From CAIJXJ01 sp964445115 (lineage in GTDB: Bacteria > Pseudomonadota > Gammaproteobacteria > Burkholderiales > Methylophilaceae), in assembly GCA_964445115.1 (NCBI GenBank), contig CAYUJU010000040.1:1-24529 (forward strand): DNA of 24,529 bases. The letters run 5' to 3'. Positions 1-7,648 of this stretch are shown here, piece after piece. The notes under the pieces are model-generated. The model made no database searches, had not been told where the DNA came from, and was given only the letters and a program-made list of their open reading frames with translations. The number at the start of each line of letters is the position of its first letter. Position 1 is the stretch's first letter. The position numbers and the translations under genes are program-made.

Positions 1-307
1 CGACGGCTTGCGGCCAAACGTCACCCGTAGCCCCGCCCGTGGGAAGTCATAAGAAGGGCAAGAGAACCCCACACCCAAGGAACAAACGCTCTCGGGAAAG
101 GCGCGGTAGGCAGGAAGAGGGGCAACAGGAAAAGAAGGTTTCCAGAATGTGTGTGCTCGATCTCTATGTCGGGTCAGGTTTCCGGGTCTCTTGGAATTTG
201 GTCAATTTTTACGAAGGTTTGCCAAAACATAAGATTTTTGACACAACTTCCCGCCCCTGATGAATCAACGGCTTGGCGGTGCCAGAAATCAGGGACAAAA
301 GAGGGTC
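1..307. other. Non-coding left edge, possible res-like region
   Basis: I see no convincing gene here; the short open frames have no ribosome site and a low-complexity basic composition. Positions 201-242 are bounded by GTCAA and TTGAC in inverted orientation, and TTGACA occurs at 238-243. Because a serine-recombinase start follows at 308, this could be the remains of a resolution site or the resolvase promoter. The spacing does not match a standard Tn3 res subsite, so this is only a suggestion. A purine tract AGGAAAAGAAGG at 127-138 recurs elsewhere in the window. Confidence 0.25.
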
Positions 308-397
308 ATGAAAATAGGCTATGCGCGGGCCTCAACCGACGATCAAAACCCCGACTTGCCGCTTGCCGCCTTGAAGCGGGTGGGGTGCAAGCGTAAA
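308..397 (+). pseudogene. Truncated serine recombinase (resolvase/invertase) N-terminus
   Basis: The first 30 residues from the ATG at 308 match the start of Tn3-type resolvases and DNA invertases: MKIGYARAS, then TDDQN and LAALKRVGCKR. The serine in YARAS (residue 9) would be the catalytic nucleophile that forms the covalent link to DNA. Homology stops at about residue 30, in the middle of the catalytic domain, where the sequence turns into attC-like DNA. The frame stays open to 688, but that part shows no recombinase features and overlaps the next gene. The fragment lacks most of the catalytic domain and the DNA-binding helix-turn-helix, so it cannot be an active resolvase. It marks an old transposon boundary. 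Confidence 0.75.
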
Positions 398-460
398 CTC
401 GGGTGCGTTTTTCGTTCGCTACGCTCACTACAAATACGCCGGTTACGGCTGGCGTTATGC
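398..460 (+). other. attC-like sequence (possible integron cassette junction)
   Basis: After the resolvase homology ends there is an imperfect inverted repeat around TTCGTTCGCTACGCTCAC, the kind of loop sequence common in attC sites. It is followed by GGCGTTATGC, where GTTATGC (454-460) resembles the GTTRRRY core with one mismatch. The next gene begins 11 bp further on, as cassette genes usually do. I could not find a full complementary left arm, so this is at best the 3' part of an attC. Confidence 0.3.
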
Positions 461-470
461 CTAAAGACAC

Positions 471-977
471 ATGAAGCGCCACGACTTCAAAGATCACTGG
501 CCAGCTCCAAACGAGTATCTATTGGAGTTAGGGCGCATGACGACGATCTGGGGTACGTTGGAATCAGCCGTGAATATTGCGATAAGCAAATTCGCGGGTT
601 ACGAATCGGCATTAGATTTTCGTGCGCTAATCATGGTGGCGCATTCAAACTTTCAGCAGCGCGTGGACATCATCAGCACTCTCTGTGAGCAGCTATTGCC
701 GGAGCACCCTCGGCTGAAGGATTACAAGGCTGTCATAGAGAAGATACGGATAGCACAAAAGGCCCGAAACAAGTATGCTCATAACGCAGTGATAGCCCAT
801 GAGGACACGGGAAAGGTATCTGTGTCCTACGCAACAGCACGAGGAACATTAAAAACAACAACTGAGCCCGTGATGCTTGCGGACATCAAAGAGGCAACGG
901 CGAAAATCCACGAAGCGATGTGCGCACTTCATACTCTCGTTACTGACCGGGAGCTAAAGCCACTATGGGAGCGTTAG
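471..977 (+). CDS. Small helical protein with HEPN-type RNxxxH motif
   Basis: This 168-residue protein appears all-helical and soluble. I do not recognise it as a named family. Near residue 105 it contains ARNKYAHN, which fits the R-N-x-x-x-H signature of HEPN domains. In many toxins and abortive-infection proteins that motif is an RNase active site, but it also occurs in HEPN proteins without known nuclease activity. The gene starts 11 bp after an attC-like core, and its TAG stop lies inside GTTAGGC (973-979), another core-like string. Both points suggest a gene cassette. There is no clear Shine-Dalgarno, as is common for cassettes read from an upstream promoter. The neighbour on the right is a PARIS-like locus, so a defence role is possible but unproven. 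Confidence 0.6.
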   Translation: MKRHDFKDHWPAPNEYLLELGRMTTIWGTLESAVNIAISKFAGYESALDFRALIMVAHSNFQQRVDIISTLCEQLLPEHPRLKDYKAVIEKIRIAQKARNKYAHNAVIAHEDTGKVSVSYATARGTLKTTTEPVMLADIKEATAKIHEAMCALHTLVTDRELKPLWER

Positions 978-1030
978 GCTCTCGGTGCCTGTAAAACATT
1001 AGACCTTTCGCTACGGTCTGTCCCATGTAA

Positions 1031-1058
1031 CCGCGCGAAAAGGTTCCCTTTTGCGCGG
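1031..1058. other. GC-rich stem-loop
   Basis: CCGCGCGAAAAGG (1031-1043) pairs with CCTTTTGCGCGG (1047-1058) across a 3-nt loop with a single bulged G. It lies between the HEPN-like gene and the 3' end of the PARIS-like operon, where a terminator would be expected, but no T-run follows on either strand. A smaller stem with AGACC/GGTCT arms lies just upstream, around 1002-1020. The region 978-1166 holds no other feature I can support. Confidence 0.4.
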
Positions 1059-1166
1059 TCGGCGTCGGGGCTTTAAGCTATTGATCTATTTATGGCTGGA
1101 AGGCGGCAAAAGGGGTGGACGAAATTACCGCCTTCTATGAGAAAAAGGTTTCCATACTGCCGATTA

Positions 1167-2120
1167 TCAGACATGACAAATATACTCACAATAATTTCGT
1201 CTAATAAAAGCTTGAAGAGATACAGGACATCTAACTCTTGGAGCAATCGTGACAATTGAATTTTCATATCCCAGTGAAATCTTTGCTCTAGGTTTATTAG
1301 ACTTATATTTAATACAAAGTTTTGAAATAGATTGATGAAATTCCAAGGCACACTTGACAAAAAACCATAATAAATATTTTCCACGCACAAACTTATAAAG
1401 ATCATTATGTTGACGAACCTCAGTCTCAGCTTCTATCAGACTATCAGTATCATATAGGTTAATATTAACGCATGATGCTGCATATCTAACACGGGATTCT
1501 GAAGATAGATATTCATCTTTTATACGCAACTTTCCATCAGAAAAAAAATAAAACTCCTTAATATTAATATTATCAAGACACGGCTTCTCTCCATTTCTAC
1601 GCCACAGAATAATTTGAGCCATTATCGGTAATATAGAATCTACGAATAGACAAAGATTGCTTTCGAACATACTATCTAACACTTCAATTTCTTCGTTTTT
1701 TAGCCCGCTAATATTCAACACCTCTTCAAGTATTCGCCTCATGGTTCCAAAATTTACGGCGTAATTCTCAATTGAATATCCATCAGTAACATAAAGATTT
1801 TCAGATTCAGGTCGCGCATCTTTAATAAAATCAGAAAGGTCTCTATCAATAAAAAAACAAATTCTTTTAGGTGAGAACCTCCCCCAGTCGAAAACATTCA
1901 TTGCCTTAATAACTTTATCCTTATTTCCTGATTTTATAAATTCAATACTCCAATTATCTTGAATAATATTCTCAATTAAACCTCTGTAAAATATAGGATC
2001 TTCTTTACCTTCGACAAACCCATAAACAACTCGCGCATTAGATTTATAGACAAGAAGAAATTCATGGTACGGAACATTATGGCTATCAATAGCTTCATTA
2101 TGAATTTGTAACATTGTCAT
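1167..2120 (-). CDS. ariB: DUF4435/TOPRIM protein, AriB-like PARIS effector
   Basis: This 317-residue protein has the hallmarks of DUF4435, a TOPRIM-like nuclease fold. The sequence shows GFVEGKEDPIFYR (acidic residue E37), then FFIDRDLSDF (D92 and D94), then TDGYSIENY (around 112-120). These correspond to the conserved glutamate and DxD metal-binding residues of TOPRIM folds. In PARIS systems the DUF4435 partner AriB is the toxic effector, held by the ATPase AriA and released when a phage anti-restriction protein is sensed; AriB then cleaves host tRNA. The gene starts 3 bp after the stop of the ATPase gene, so the two are one operon. An ATG two codons further in is an equally possible start. 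The locus is strongly AT-rich compared with its surroundings, which suggests horizontal acquisition. The assignment rests on domain pairing rather than a sequence search. Confidence 0.7.
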   Translation of the reverse strand: MTMLQIHNEAIDSHNVPYHEFLLVYKSNARVVYGFVEGKEDPIFYRGLIENIIQDNWSIEFIKSGNKDKVIKAMNVFDWGRFSPKRICFFIDRDLSDFIKDARPESENLYVTDGYSIENYAVNFGTMRRILEEVLNISGLKNEEIEVLDSMFESNLCLFVDSILPIMAQIILWRRNGEKPCLDNINIKEFYFFSDGKLRIKDEYLSSESRVRYAASCVNINLYDTDSLIEAETEVRQHNDLYKFVRGKYLLWFFVKCALEFHQSISKLCIKYKSNKPRAKISLGYENSIVTIAPRVRCPVSLQAFIRRNYCEYICHV

Positions 2121-2123
2121 TAA

Positions 2124-3497
2124 TTAGGACCCTACAAATTCGCCCAATGAATGTGCATAGGGATGAAGATCATTATCGTAAATGAATGGCGAGTGAGTCA
2201 CAGCAATCAAACCAGCACAAAAGCTTCCGACACGGATATCCATCAAGAATCGCCGTTGCCAAGGAACAGAAAGTGATAATTCTGGCTCATCAATTAATAC
2301 AAAAAAGCTCTTCCTTCCGGAGAGATATAGGTGATTGAATAAGGAAACAATTTGCTTTTCCCCAGAAGATAAATCACTGAGATCAATCTCTCGTTGATAC
2401 TCTGAATTATTCTTCGGAACAATTGAAAAAGTAAATGTTGAGCTATCATAAACAAACTTCTTATCAACTATATATTCCGAACAAAGTTCACAGAACATAG
2501 AAATTTGCTTTTCTTTTTCTTGAAGGGACTCTTGAAAACCAAGAAGTTTAAGAAAATAATGGTATATAATTTTTCCGTGCTCAGTTGGCACATCAGCGGA
2601 GCGAGTCGCATTGATGATGCTAAATAGATGCTCTTTATGGCTCTTATTAAGAATGCTCTCATGAATTCGATCAAGCACAGATCGAACCGTATCTTCTGAT
2701 ACATCTGCGATCTCTCTCATGCTAACATTTTGATACTCCCTATCAACAACGTCTCCAAGATATCTAAGCGTCAAATTATTTAGGTTTTCTCTTGCAAATT
2801 CTTTCAATTGGCCAAGCGTATTATCAATTGCACTCTTAACATCTTTCATACCAAACTCGACTAGTTCTATATAAGTATCATTCAACTCCGTTTGGCGAAA
2901 TCTTCCTTTATGTCGGCGTAAATCATCTGAATCGACACCTTCGTATATACTGCTCAGCTCACGCTCAATTCTCCGATAAGTAGGAAGATAAAGAATTTGG
3001 GCTTGGATAGCATCATGAATATTTTTAATACTCTCACGAAATTCTTTTTTTATTCCATCTGGTTTTTCTTCCAAGAGCTCTAGTCTCCGCATAATAATTC
3101 CAACTTCCAACGGCCTAAATGAATGACGATTACTAAATTCCAACAGTTCAACAATTTTCTCTATCTCTCCTCTACTAATACACTCTAAAACCTTTTCTCT
3201 CAATTGCAATGGAATATCCTGCAAAATACGACGGTCAATTCCCTTAAAAGACCTAGTTAATTCCTCATGTGAAATTTGGTATTTTTTACCTCCTATTATT
3301 GCAATAATAGACTCAAATTTATACTGAACTAGTGAAATCCACCTTCCAGACAGAAAATAAAAAATAATCCGAAGAAATGTTGTTTTTCCAGACCCATTCT
3401 CACCAACCAAAATCAAAGTATTGTTATTAATTAATACATCTACATTCTTATAGCCGTGTAGCTTAACTATCTGAAACCGCTCTAATGCAATGGTCAT
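2124..3497 (-). CDS. ariA: AAA/ABC-type ATPase, AriA-like PARIS sensor
   Basis: This 457-residue ATPase of the SbcC/OLD-like AAA group has Walker A VGENGSGKTT (residues 31-40), an ABC-type signature DLSSGEKQ, Walker B FFVLIDEPELSLS, and a switch histidine in AVTHSPF. The central part is helical and charged. With a DUF4435 gene directly downstream it fits AriA, the ATPase that forms a cage, holds AriB, and senses anti-restriction proteins. I chose the ATG at 3497 because GGAG lies 7 bp upstream; an in-frame TTG at 3509 overlaps that ribosome site. An extended palindrome lies just upstream of the start. An OLD-like or other ATPase-TOPRIM defence pair is the main alternative, though a separate DUF4435 partner favours PARIS. 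Confidence 0.72.
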   Translation of the reverse strand: MTIALERFQIVKLHGYKNVDVLINNNTLILVGENGSGKTTFLRIIFYFLSGRWISLVQYKFESIIAIIGGKKYQISHEELTRSFKGIDRRILQDIPLQLREKVLECISRGEIEKIVELLEFSNRHSFRPLEVGIIMRRLELLEEKPDGIKKEFRESIKNIHDAIQAQILYLPTYRRIERELSSIYEGVDSDDLRRHKGRFRQTELNDTYIELVEFGMKDVKSAIDNTLGQLKEFARENLNNLTLRYLGDVVDREYQNVSMREIADVSEDTVRSVLDRIHESILNKSHKEHLFSIINATRSADVPTEHGKIIYHYFLKLLGFQESLQEKEKQISMFCELCSEYIVDKKFVYDSSTFTFSIVPKNNSEYQREIDLSDLSSGEKQIVSLFNHLYLSGRKSFFVLIDEPELSLSVPWQRRFLMDIRVGSFCAGLIAVTHSPFIYDNDLHPYAHSLGEFVGS

Positions 3498-3516
3498 TTT
3501 GCGCTCCAATTCAGCA

Positions 3517-3547
3517 AACTCAACCCTCTCTTTAAAGAGCTTGAGTT
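3517..3547. promoter_or_regulatory. Palindromic leader/operator of the PARIS-like operon
   Basis: A perfect 12-bp palindrome CTCTTTAAAGAG (3528-3539) is nested between AACTCAA (3517-3523) and TTGAGTT (3541-3547), giving an almost symmetric 31-bp site. It lies 20 bp upstream of the ATPase start codon. AT-rich sequence with a -10-like TATAGT on the minus strand follows at about 3550-3590. It could bind a dimeric repressor or fold in the mRNA leader. Confidence 0.5.
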
Positions 3548-3664
3548 CTATGTACTATACTTATATAGCCTATAAAACTCTATCCTGAAAGCTGAACGAT
3601 CCACATTTTGTTATCATAAATCCTTTGTTCGTCGTTGTTCCTGCTTTTCTCTCTTAAGCTCAAT

Positions 3665-3687
3665 GGACAAAATGCTTCATTTTGTCC
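3665..3687. other. Perfect inverted repeat, possible recombinase core or operator
   Basis: GGACAAAATG (3665-3674) and CATTTTGTCC (3678-3687) form a perfect 10-bp inverted repeat with a 3-nt centre. Read as 8-bp arms with a 7-bp spacer, it has the geometry of a tyrosine-recombinase crossover site. It lies 73 bp upstream of such a recombinase gene. It could equally be an operator, or a hairpin in the leader. The rest of 3548-3760 shows only the AT-rich promoter-like stretch near 3550-3590. Confidence 0.4.
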
Positions 3688-3760
3688 TATGTTGAAGGCC
3701 ACACCGCCCGCAAGCCGTTGATCCGACAAGGCCCCGAAACCCTCCACATGAGACAAAACG

Positions 3761-4309
3761 ATGGATGAACGCAAACACCTCACCGGCCTGGAAGTGGACA
3801 AGCTCCTCGCCGCCGTCAAAGGGGCACGGCATGAAGCCCGCGACCGCTGCCTGGTGCTGCTGCTGTTCCGCCACGGCCTGCGGGTGTCGGAAGCCTGCGG
3901 AATGAAGCTTTCGCAAGTGGATAGCGAAAGCCGGGTTCTCCATGTCGCCCGGCTCAAACAGGGCTTGTCCACCACCCACCCGCTGCGGGCCGATGAACTG
4001 CGGCTCATCAAGGCGTGGCTCAAAGAGCGGGCGGCCATGAACCCGCCGGGGGAATTCTTCTTCATCAGTGAACGCCGGGGGCCGCTCAACCGCAAAACCG
4101 TCTGGGCGGCGATCCGCCGCTATGGGGAACTCGCCGGGCTGCCCCTGACCGCTCACCCCCATATGCTCCGCCATGCCTGCGGCTTCGCCCTGGCCGATCA
4201 GGGCGCGGATACAAGGCTCATTCAGGATTACCTCGGCCATCGCAACATTCAGCACACCGTCCGCTATACGGCCACCAATCCCGCCCGGTTTGAAAAGTTG
4301 TGGCGGTAG
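3761..4309 (+). CDS. FimB/FimE-like tyrosine recombinase
   Basis: This 182-residue protein contains only the catalytic domain of a tyrosine recombinase, like the FimB/FimE inversion enzymes (about 200 residues), and lacks the N-terminal core-binding domain of XerC/D. The catalytic set is visible: arginine in FRHGLRVSEA, a lysine in ARLKQGLSTTHPL, HMLRHACGFALA, GHRNIQHTVRYT with the nucleophilic tyrosine, then NPARFEKLWR at the C-terminus. These enzymes invert or excise DNA between short inverted or direct repeats. There is no clear Shine-Dalgarno before the ATG at 3761. The stop codon overlaps the recurring motif TAGGAAAAGGA (4307-4317). Candidate targets are the repeat at 3665-3687 and the 92-bp element at 4399-4490. 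It is transcribed away from the PARIS-like operon. Confidence 0.85.
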   Translation: MDERKHLTGLEVDKLLAAVKGARHEARDRCLVLLLFRHGLRVSEACGMKLSQVDSESRVLHVARLKQGLSTTHPLRADELRLIKAWLKERAAMNPPGEFFFISERRGPLNRKTVWAAIRRYGELAGLPLTAHPHMLRHACGFALADQGADTRLIQDYLGHRNIQHTVRYTATNPARFEKLWR

Positions 4310-4330
4310 GAAAAGGATCGGTCTGCGGCC

Positions 4331-4384
4331 TCATTAATTAATGAATTGTGCTTTTCATTAAAAGAGTATTTACGATTTTACGAC
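4331..4384. other. AT-rich palindromic stretch with TTTACGA repeats
   Basis: This stretch holds a 14-bp palindrome TCATTAATTAATGA (4331-4344), a hairpin CTTTTCATTAAAAG (4351-4364), and two direct TTTACGA copies (4369-4383). The string CTTTTCATTAAAA also occurs at 11577-11589 upstream of parA, and the TACGA units match the palindromes at 10590, 11514 and 12466. It is therefore probably the leftmost member of the plasmid's TACGA/TCGTA site family. It could bind the partition adaptor, or act as a terminator for the convergent recombinase and hsdR genes. Confidence 0.45.
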
Positions 4385-4398
4385 TATTCGGTTTTAAT

Positions 4399-4490
4399 CA
4401 GGACTTTCGCTCGGAAGGGTCTTAACTACCATATGCAGTAGCTAACTTGGCAACCCTACCACTATGCGTAGGGTGTAAGCGAAAGTCCTG
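4399..4490. mobile_element. 92-bp MITE-like element with 13-bp TIRs and TTAAT duplication
   Basis: The element begins with CAGGACTTTCGCT (4399-4411) and ends with its exact reverse complement AGCGAAAGTCCTG (4478-4490). It is flanked directly by TTAAT on the left (4394-4398) and TTAAT on the right (4491-4495), as expected for a 5-bp target duplication. The interior is non-coding and holds two related small hairpins: CTAC/GTAG arms near 4427-4442, and CCCTAC (4454-4459) with GTAGGG (4468-4473). It sits between the recombinase gene and the end of hsdR. The parent insertion sequence is not visible in the window. Confidence 0.75.
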
Positions 4491-4504
4491 TTAATATGGA
4501 CGTT

Positions 4505-7500
4505 TCACGCGGCCCATCGTTCAGAGAGAACCTCGGCCTGCTGTAGCACCGTCTGCACGGCGGCGTCTTGCAGGTCGGGCGGATAGCCATATTTCCGAAG
4601 GATGCGTTTCACCAGAACCCGCATTCGGGCGCGGGCCGCTTCGCGCTGCGCCCAATCCACGGTCACACTCTTCTTTAACTGAGAAAGCAGTTCATGGGCA
4701 ATCACGCGCAACTGTTGATCGCCCATGACCTCAAGGGCGCTTTGGTTTTCGGCCAGGGCGTCATAGAAGGCGATTTCCTCCTCGGATAAGCCCTCCTCCT
4801 CGCCCCGTTGCCGGGCGGCGCGGATGTCCTTGGCTAAGTCGATCAGCTCCTGAATGACTTGGGCGGTCGTGATGGCGTTGCTGTGATAGCGGGCTACCGC
4901 TGCTTCTAGGCGCTCGGAAAAGGTCCGGGTCTGAACCACATTGGCGCGGCTGTGGGAGCGGATTTGTCCATTGAGGAGCTTGCGGAGCGCCTCCATCGCC
5001 AGATTCTTCTTTTCCATCCCCTGCATTTCCGCCAGAAACTCATCGGACAGAACGGAAATATCGGGCGTGGTGATTCCGGCGGCGGCCAAAATATCCACGA
5101 TCTCCGTTGAAACCACGGCGCGGCTGACGATCTGCTGGATGGCAAAGTCTTTTTCCGCCGCCGTCTTGCCAGTGCCGGGAACGCTTTTGACCAGAGCGGC
5201 GCGGAGGGTCTGAAAGAAACCCACCTCGTCGCGAATGACTCGCGCCTCGTCACTGGCTCCGGTCAAAGCAAAGGCTTTGGACAAAGCCAACACGGCGTCG
5301 CTAAACCGCCGGTGCGCCCGTTTCTTGCCGTCTTTGCTGGTTTCCCTGGCTGCGGCCTGCTGCTGCATGTCGAGAACCCATTCGATGGCTCCCGCCATGA
5401 CGGCCAGGCGTTCTTGCGGGGTGCCGGTAAGACCCTGCAAATAGTCGAAACCGTGGAACATGTCGCGGACGATCTCGTATTTTTCCAGCAACACCGCGAC
5501 GGCCTGCGCCTCATCGATCCCGGCGTGTTTCTGGTCCTGCTGGGAATATTGGCCCAAGGCGTTTTTCAGGTTCTGAGCAATGCCGATGTAGTCCACGATC
5601 AACCCGGCGGGCTTGTCCCGGAACACCCGGTTGACGCGGGCAATGGCCTGCATCAGGCCGTGGCCGCGCATGGGCTTGTCGATATACATGGTGTGCATAC
5701 ACGGCGCGTCAAAGCCGGTCAGCCACATATCCCGGACCATCACCAGTTTGAGGGAATCAGCGGGGTCTTTGACTCGCTTGGCGATCAGGTCGCGCCGGGC
5801 CTTGCCGCCGATATGCGGCTGCCAGACCTGCGGGTCCGAAGCCGAACCCGTCATCACGATCTTGAGCGCGCCCTTGTCGTCGTCCGGGCTGTGCCATTCG
5901 GGACGTAATTTGATGATTTCATCATAGAGCGCAACACAGATTCGGCGGCTCATACAAACGATCATCGCCTTGCCGTCCATCGCCTGCACGCGGTCTTCGT
6001 AGTGCCGCACCAGGTCTTCAGCCACCAGTCGCAAGCGTTTTTCAGAACCGACTAGCGCTTCCACGCTGGCCCATTTGCGCTTGAGCTTTTCCTGCGCGTC
6101 CTGGGCGTCGTCCTCGGTCAGTTCGGCGATTTCGGCGTCGATTTTGGGCTTTTCCGCCTCGTCCAGTTCGATGCGAGCCAAACGGCTTTCGTAATAAATC
6201 GGAACCGTGGCCCCGTCCTCGACGGCGCGGTTGATGTCGTATACGTCCACGTATTCGCCGAACACGGCGGGCGTGTTCACGTCGTCCTTCTCAATCGGCG
6301 TGCCGGTAAAGCCGATGAAGGAGGCATTGGGCAACGCATCCCGCAGATATTTGGCAAAGCCATAGGAGATTTCGCCGGTCTTGCGTTCCACCTTGGCCTT
6401 GAAACCGTACTGGCTGCGGTGTGCTTCGTCGGCGATCACCACCACGTTGCGCCGGTCGGTGAGCAAGGGATGGTCTTTTTGCCCTTGGGCGGGGGCGAAT
6501 TTCTGAATGGTGGTGAAGATCACGCCGCCGGAAGGGCGCGACAACACGGCCTGCAAGTCTTCCCGGCTATTGGCCTGTACCGGGGTTTGCCGCAACAGGT
6601 CTTTGCACTGGCTGAAAGTGCCGAAAAGCTGGTCGTCCAGGTCGTTGCGGTCGGTAATGACTACCAGTGTTGGGTTCTGCATGGCCGGATGGGCAATGAT
6701 CTGACCGGCATAAAACGCCATGAGCAGGCTTTTGCCGGACCCTTGGGTGTGCCAGATGACGCCAATGCGCCGGTCGCCCTCGGGGAGGGTCGCGGCTAAG
6801 GTGCTTTCGACGGCATGGCCGACGGCATGAAGCTGGTGATAACCGGCCACGATCTTGACCAGCCCGGAACCCGTATCGCCAAAAACAGTGAAATCCCGCA
6901 TCAGCGGCAATAAGCGGGACTTGCCGAAGACGCCCTCGATCAGCGTGCCCATTTGCGGGGTGCCTTTGGGTGCCAGGGTCTCCCCGTCCACGGTGCGCCA
7001 CGGCATGAACCGCTCCAGATCGGCGGTCAGGGAGCCAATGCGGGCTTGCAAGCCGTCTGCCGTGACCAGAACCGCATTGGTGCGAAACAGGGAGGGGATT
7101 TGCTGCTTGTAGGTCTGGAGCTGGTTAAACGCGCCTTCGAGCGTGGCGTTTTCATCGCCGGGGTTCTTGAGTTCCAGCACGGCCACGGGCAAGCCGTTGA
7201 CGAAGATCACGATATCCGGGCGGCGGTTGTTCTGGTGTTCGATCACGGTGAACTGGTTGACGGCCAGCCAGTTGTTGCGCTCCGGGTGGGCAAAGTCGAT
7301 CAGCCGGGCCTTGTCGCCGCCGATGCTGCCGTCCTCGCGCTGCAACTCGATGTCTACGCCCTCGACCATCATCCGGTGCAGGCGGCGGTTTTCTTCGATC
7401 AGTGACGGCGTTTCGGTCTGGTGAACCTTGCGGAAGACCGCTTCGAGCGTGTCAGCGGGCAAGTGCGGATTGAGCCGTTGCAAAGCGGCCCGCAACCGCC

Positions 7501-7648
7501 CCGGCAATACTACGTCGCCATAACGGGATCGTTCGGGATGGGGGCCATCAGGTGCAATGTCGGGGCCGTGGCGCACTTCATAGCCCAGCCCTTTGAACCA
7601 GTGAAGGGCGGCGTCTTCGACGTGGCTTTCGGTGAATTTCGCGCTCAT
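4505..7648 (-). CDS. hsdR: Type I restriction enzyme subunit R (HsdR)
   Basis: This 1047-residue protein is full length for HsdR, the motor and endonuclease subunit that translocates DNA and cuts away from the recognition site. From the N-terminus it has an endonuclease domain with PDIVIFVNGLPVAVLELKNP, where D and ExK are the PD-(D/E)xK residues. Next comes Walker A HTQGSGKS, the helicase motif VVVIADEAHRSQYG, the TGTPIEK motif, then RDMWLTGFDAPCMHTMYID and a motif VI region MQAIARVNRVFRDK. A helical C-terminal part anchors it to the methylase. Its ATG overlaps the hsdS stop as ATGA, so translation is coupled. Composition is GC-rich throughout, with no frameshift. It is the last gene of the operon, ending just beside the MITE-like element. 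Confidence 0.95.
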   Translation of the reverse strand: MSAKFTESHVEDAALHWFKGLGYEVRHGPDIAPDGPHPERSRYGDVVLPGRLRAALQRLNPHLPADTLEAVFRKVHQTETPSLIEENRRLHRMMVEGVDIELQREDGSIGGDKARLIDFAHPERNNWLAVNQFTVIEHQNNRRPDIVIFVNGLPVAVLELKNPGDENATLEGAFNQLQTYKQQIPSLFRTNAVLVTADGLQARIGSLTADLERFMPWRTVDGETLAPKGTPQMGTLIEGVFGKSRLLPLMRDFTVFGDTGSGLVKIVAGYHQLHAVGHAVESTLAATLPEGDRRIGVIWHTQGSGKSLLMAFYAGQIIAHPAMQNPTLVVITDRNDLDDQLFGTFSQCKDLLRQTPVQANSREDLQAVLSRPSGGVIFTTIQKFAPAQGQKDHPLLTDRRNVVVIADEAHRSQYGFKAKVERKTGEISYGFAKYLRDALPNASFIGFTGTPIEKDDVNTPAVFGEYVDVYDINRAVEDGATVPIYYESRLARIELDEAEKPKIDAEIAELTEDDAQDAQEKLKRKWASVEALVGSEKRLRLVAEDLVRHYEDRVQAMDGKAMIVCMSRRICVALYDEIIKLRPEWHSPDDDKGALKIVMTGSASDPQVWQPHIGGKARRDLIAKRVKDPADSLKLVMVRDMWLTGFDAPCMHTMYIDKPMRGHGLMQAIARVNRVFRDKPAGLIVDYIGIAQNLKNALGQYSQQDQKHAGIDEAQAVAVLLEKYEIVRDMFHGFDYLQGLTGTPQERLAVMAGAIEWVLDMQQQAAARETSKDGKKRAHRRFSDAVLALSKAFALTGASDEARVIRDEVGFFQTLRAALVKSVPGTGKTAAEKDFAIQQIVSRAVVSTEIVDILAAAGITTPDISVLSDEFLAEMQGMEKKNLAMEALRKLLNGQIRSHSRANVVQTRTFSERLEAAVARYHSNAITTAQVIQELIDLAKDIRAARQRGEEEGLSEEEIAFYDALAENQSALEVMGDQQLRVIAHELLSQLKKSVTVDWAQREAARARMRVLVKRILRKYGYPPDLQDAAVQTVLQQAEVLSERWAA

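Noticed and set aside
39..260. Small basic open frame at the left edge
   Set aside because: Arg/Lys-rich low-complexity start, no ribosome site, no recognisable motif.
1073..1405. Minus-strand open frame that could be a frameshifted C-terminal extension of the DUF4435 protein
   Set aside because: The DUF4435 gene has a normal length of 317 residues and ends without sign of a frameshift; this frame overlaps its last 80 codons in another phase.
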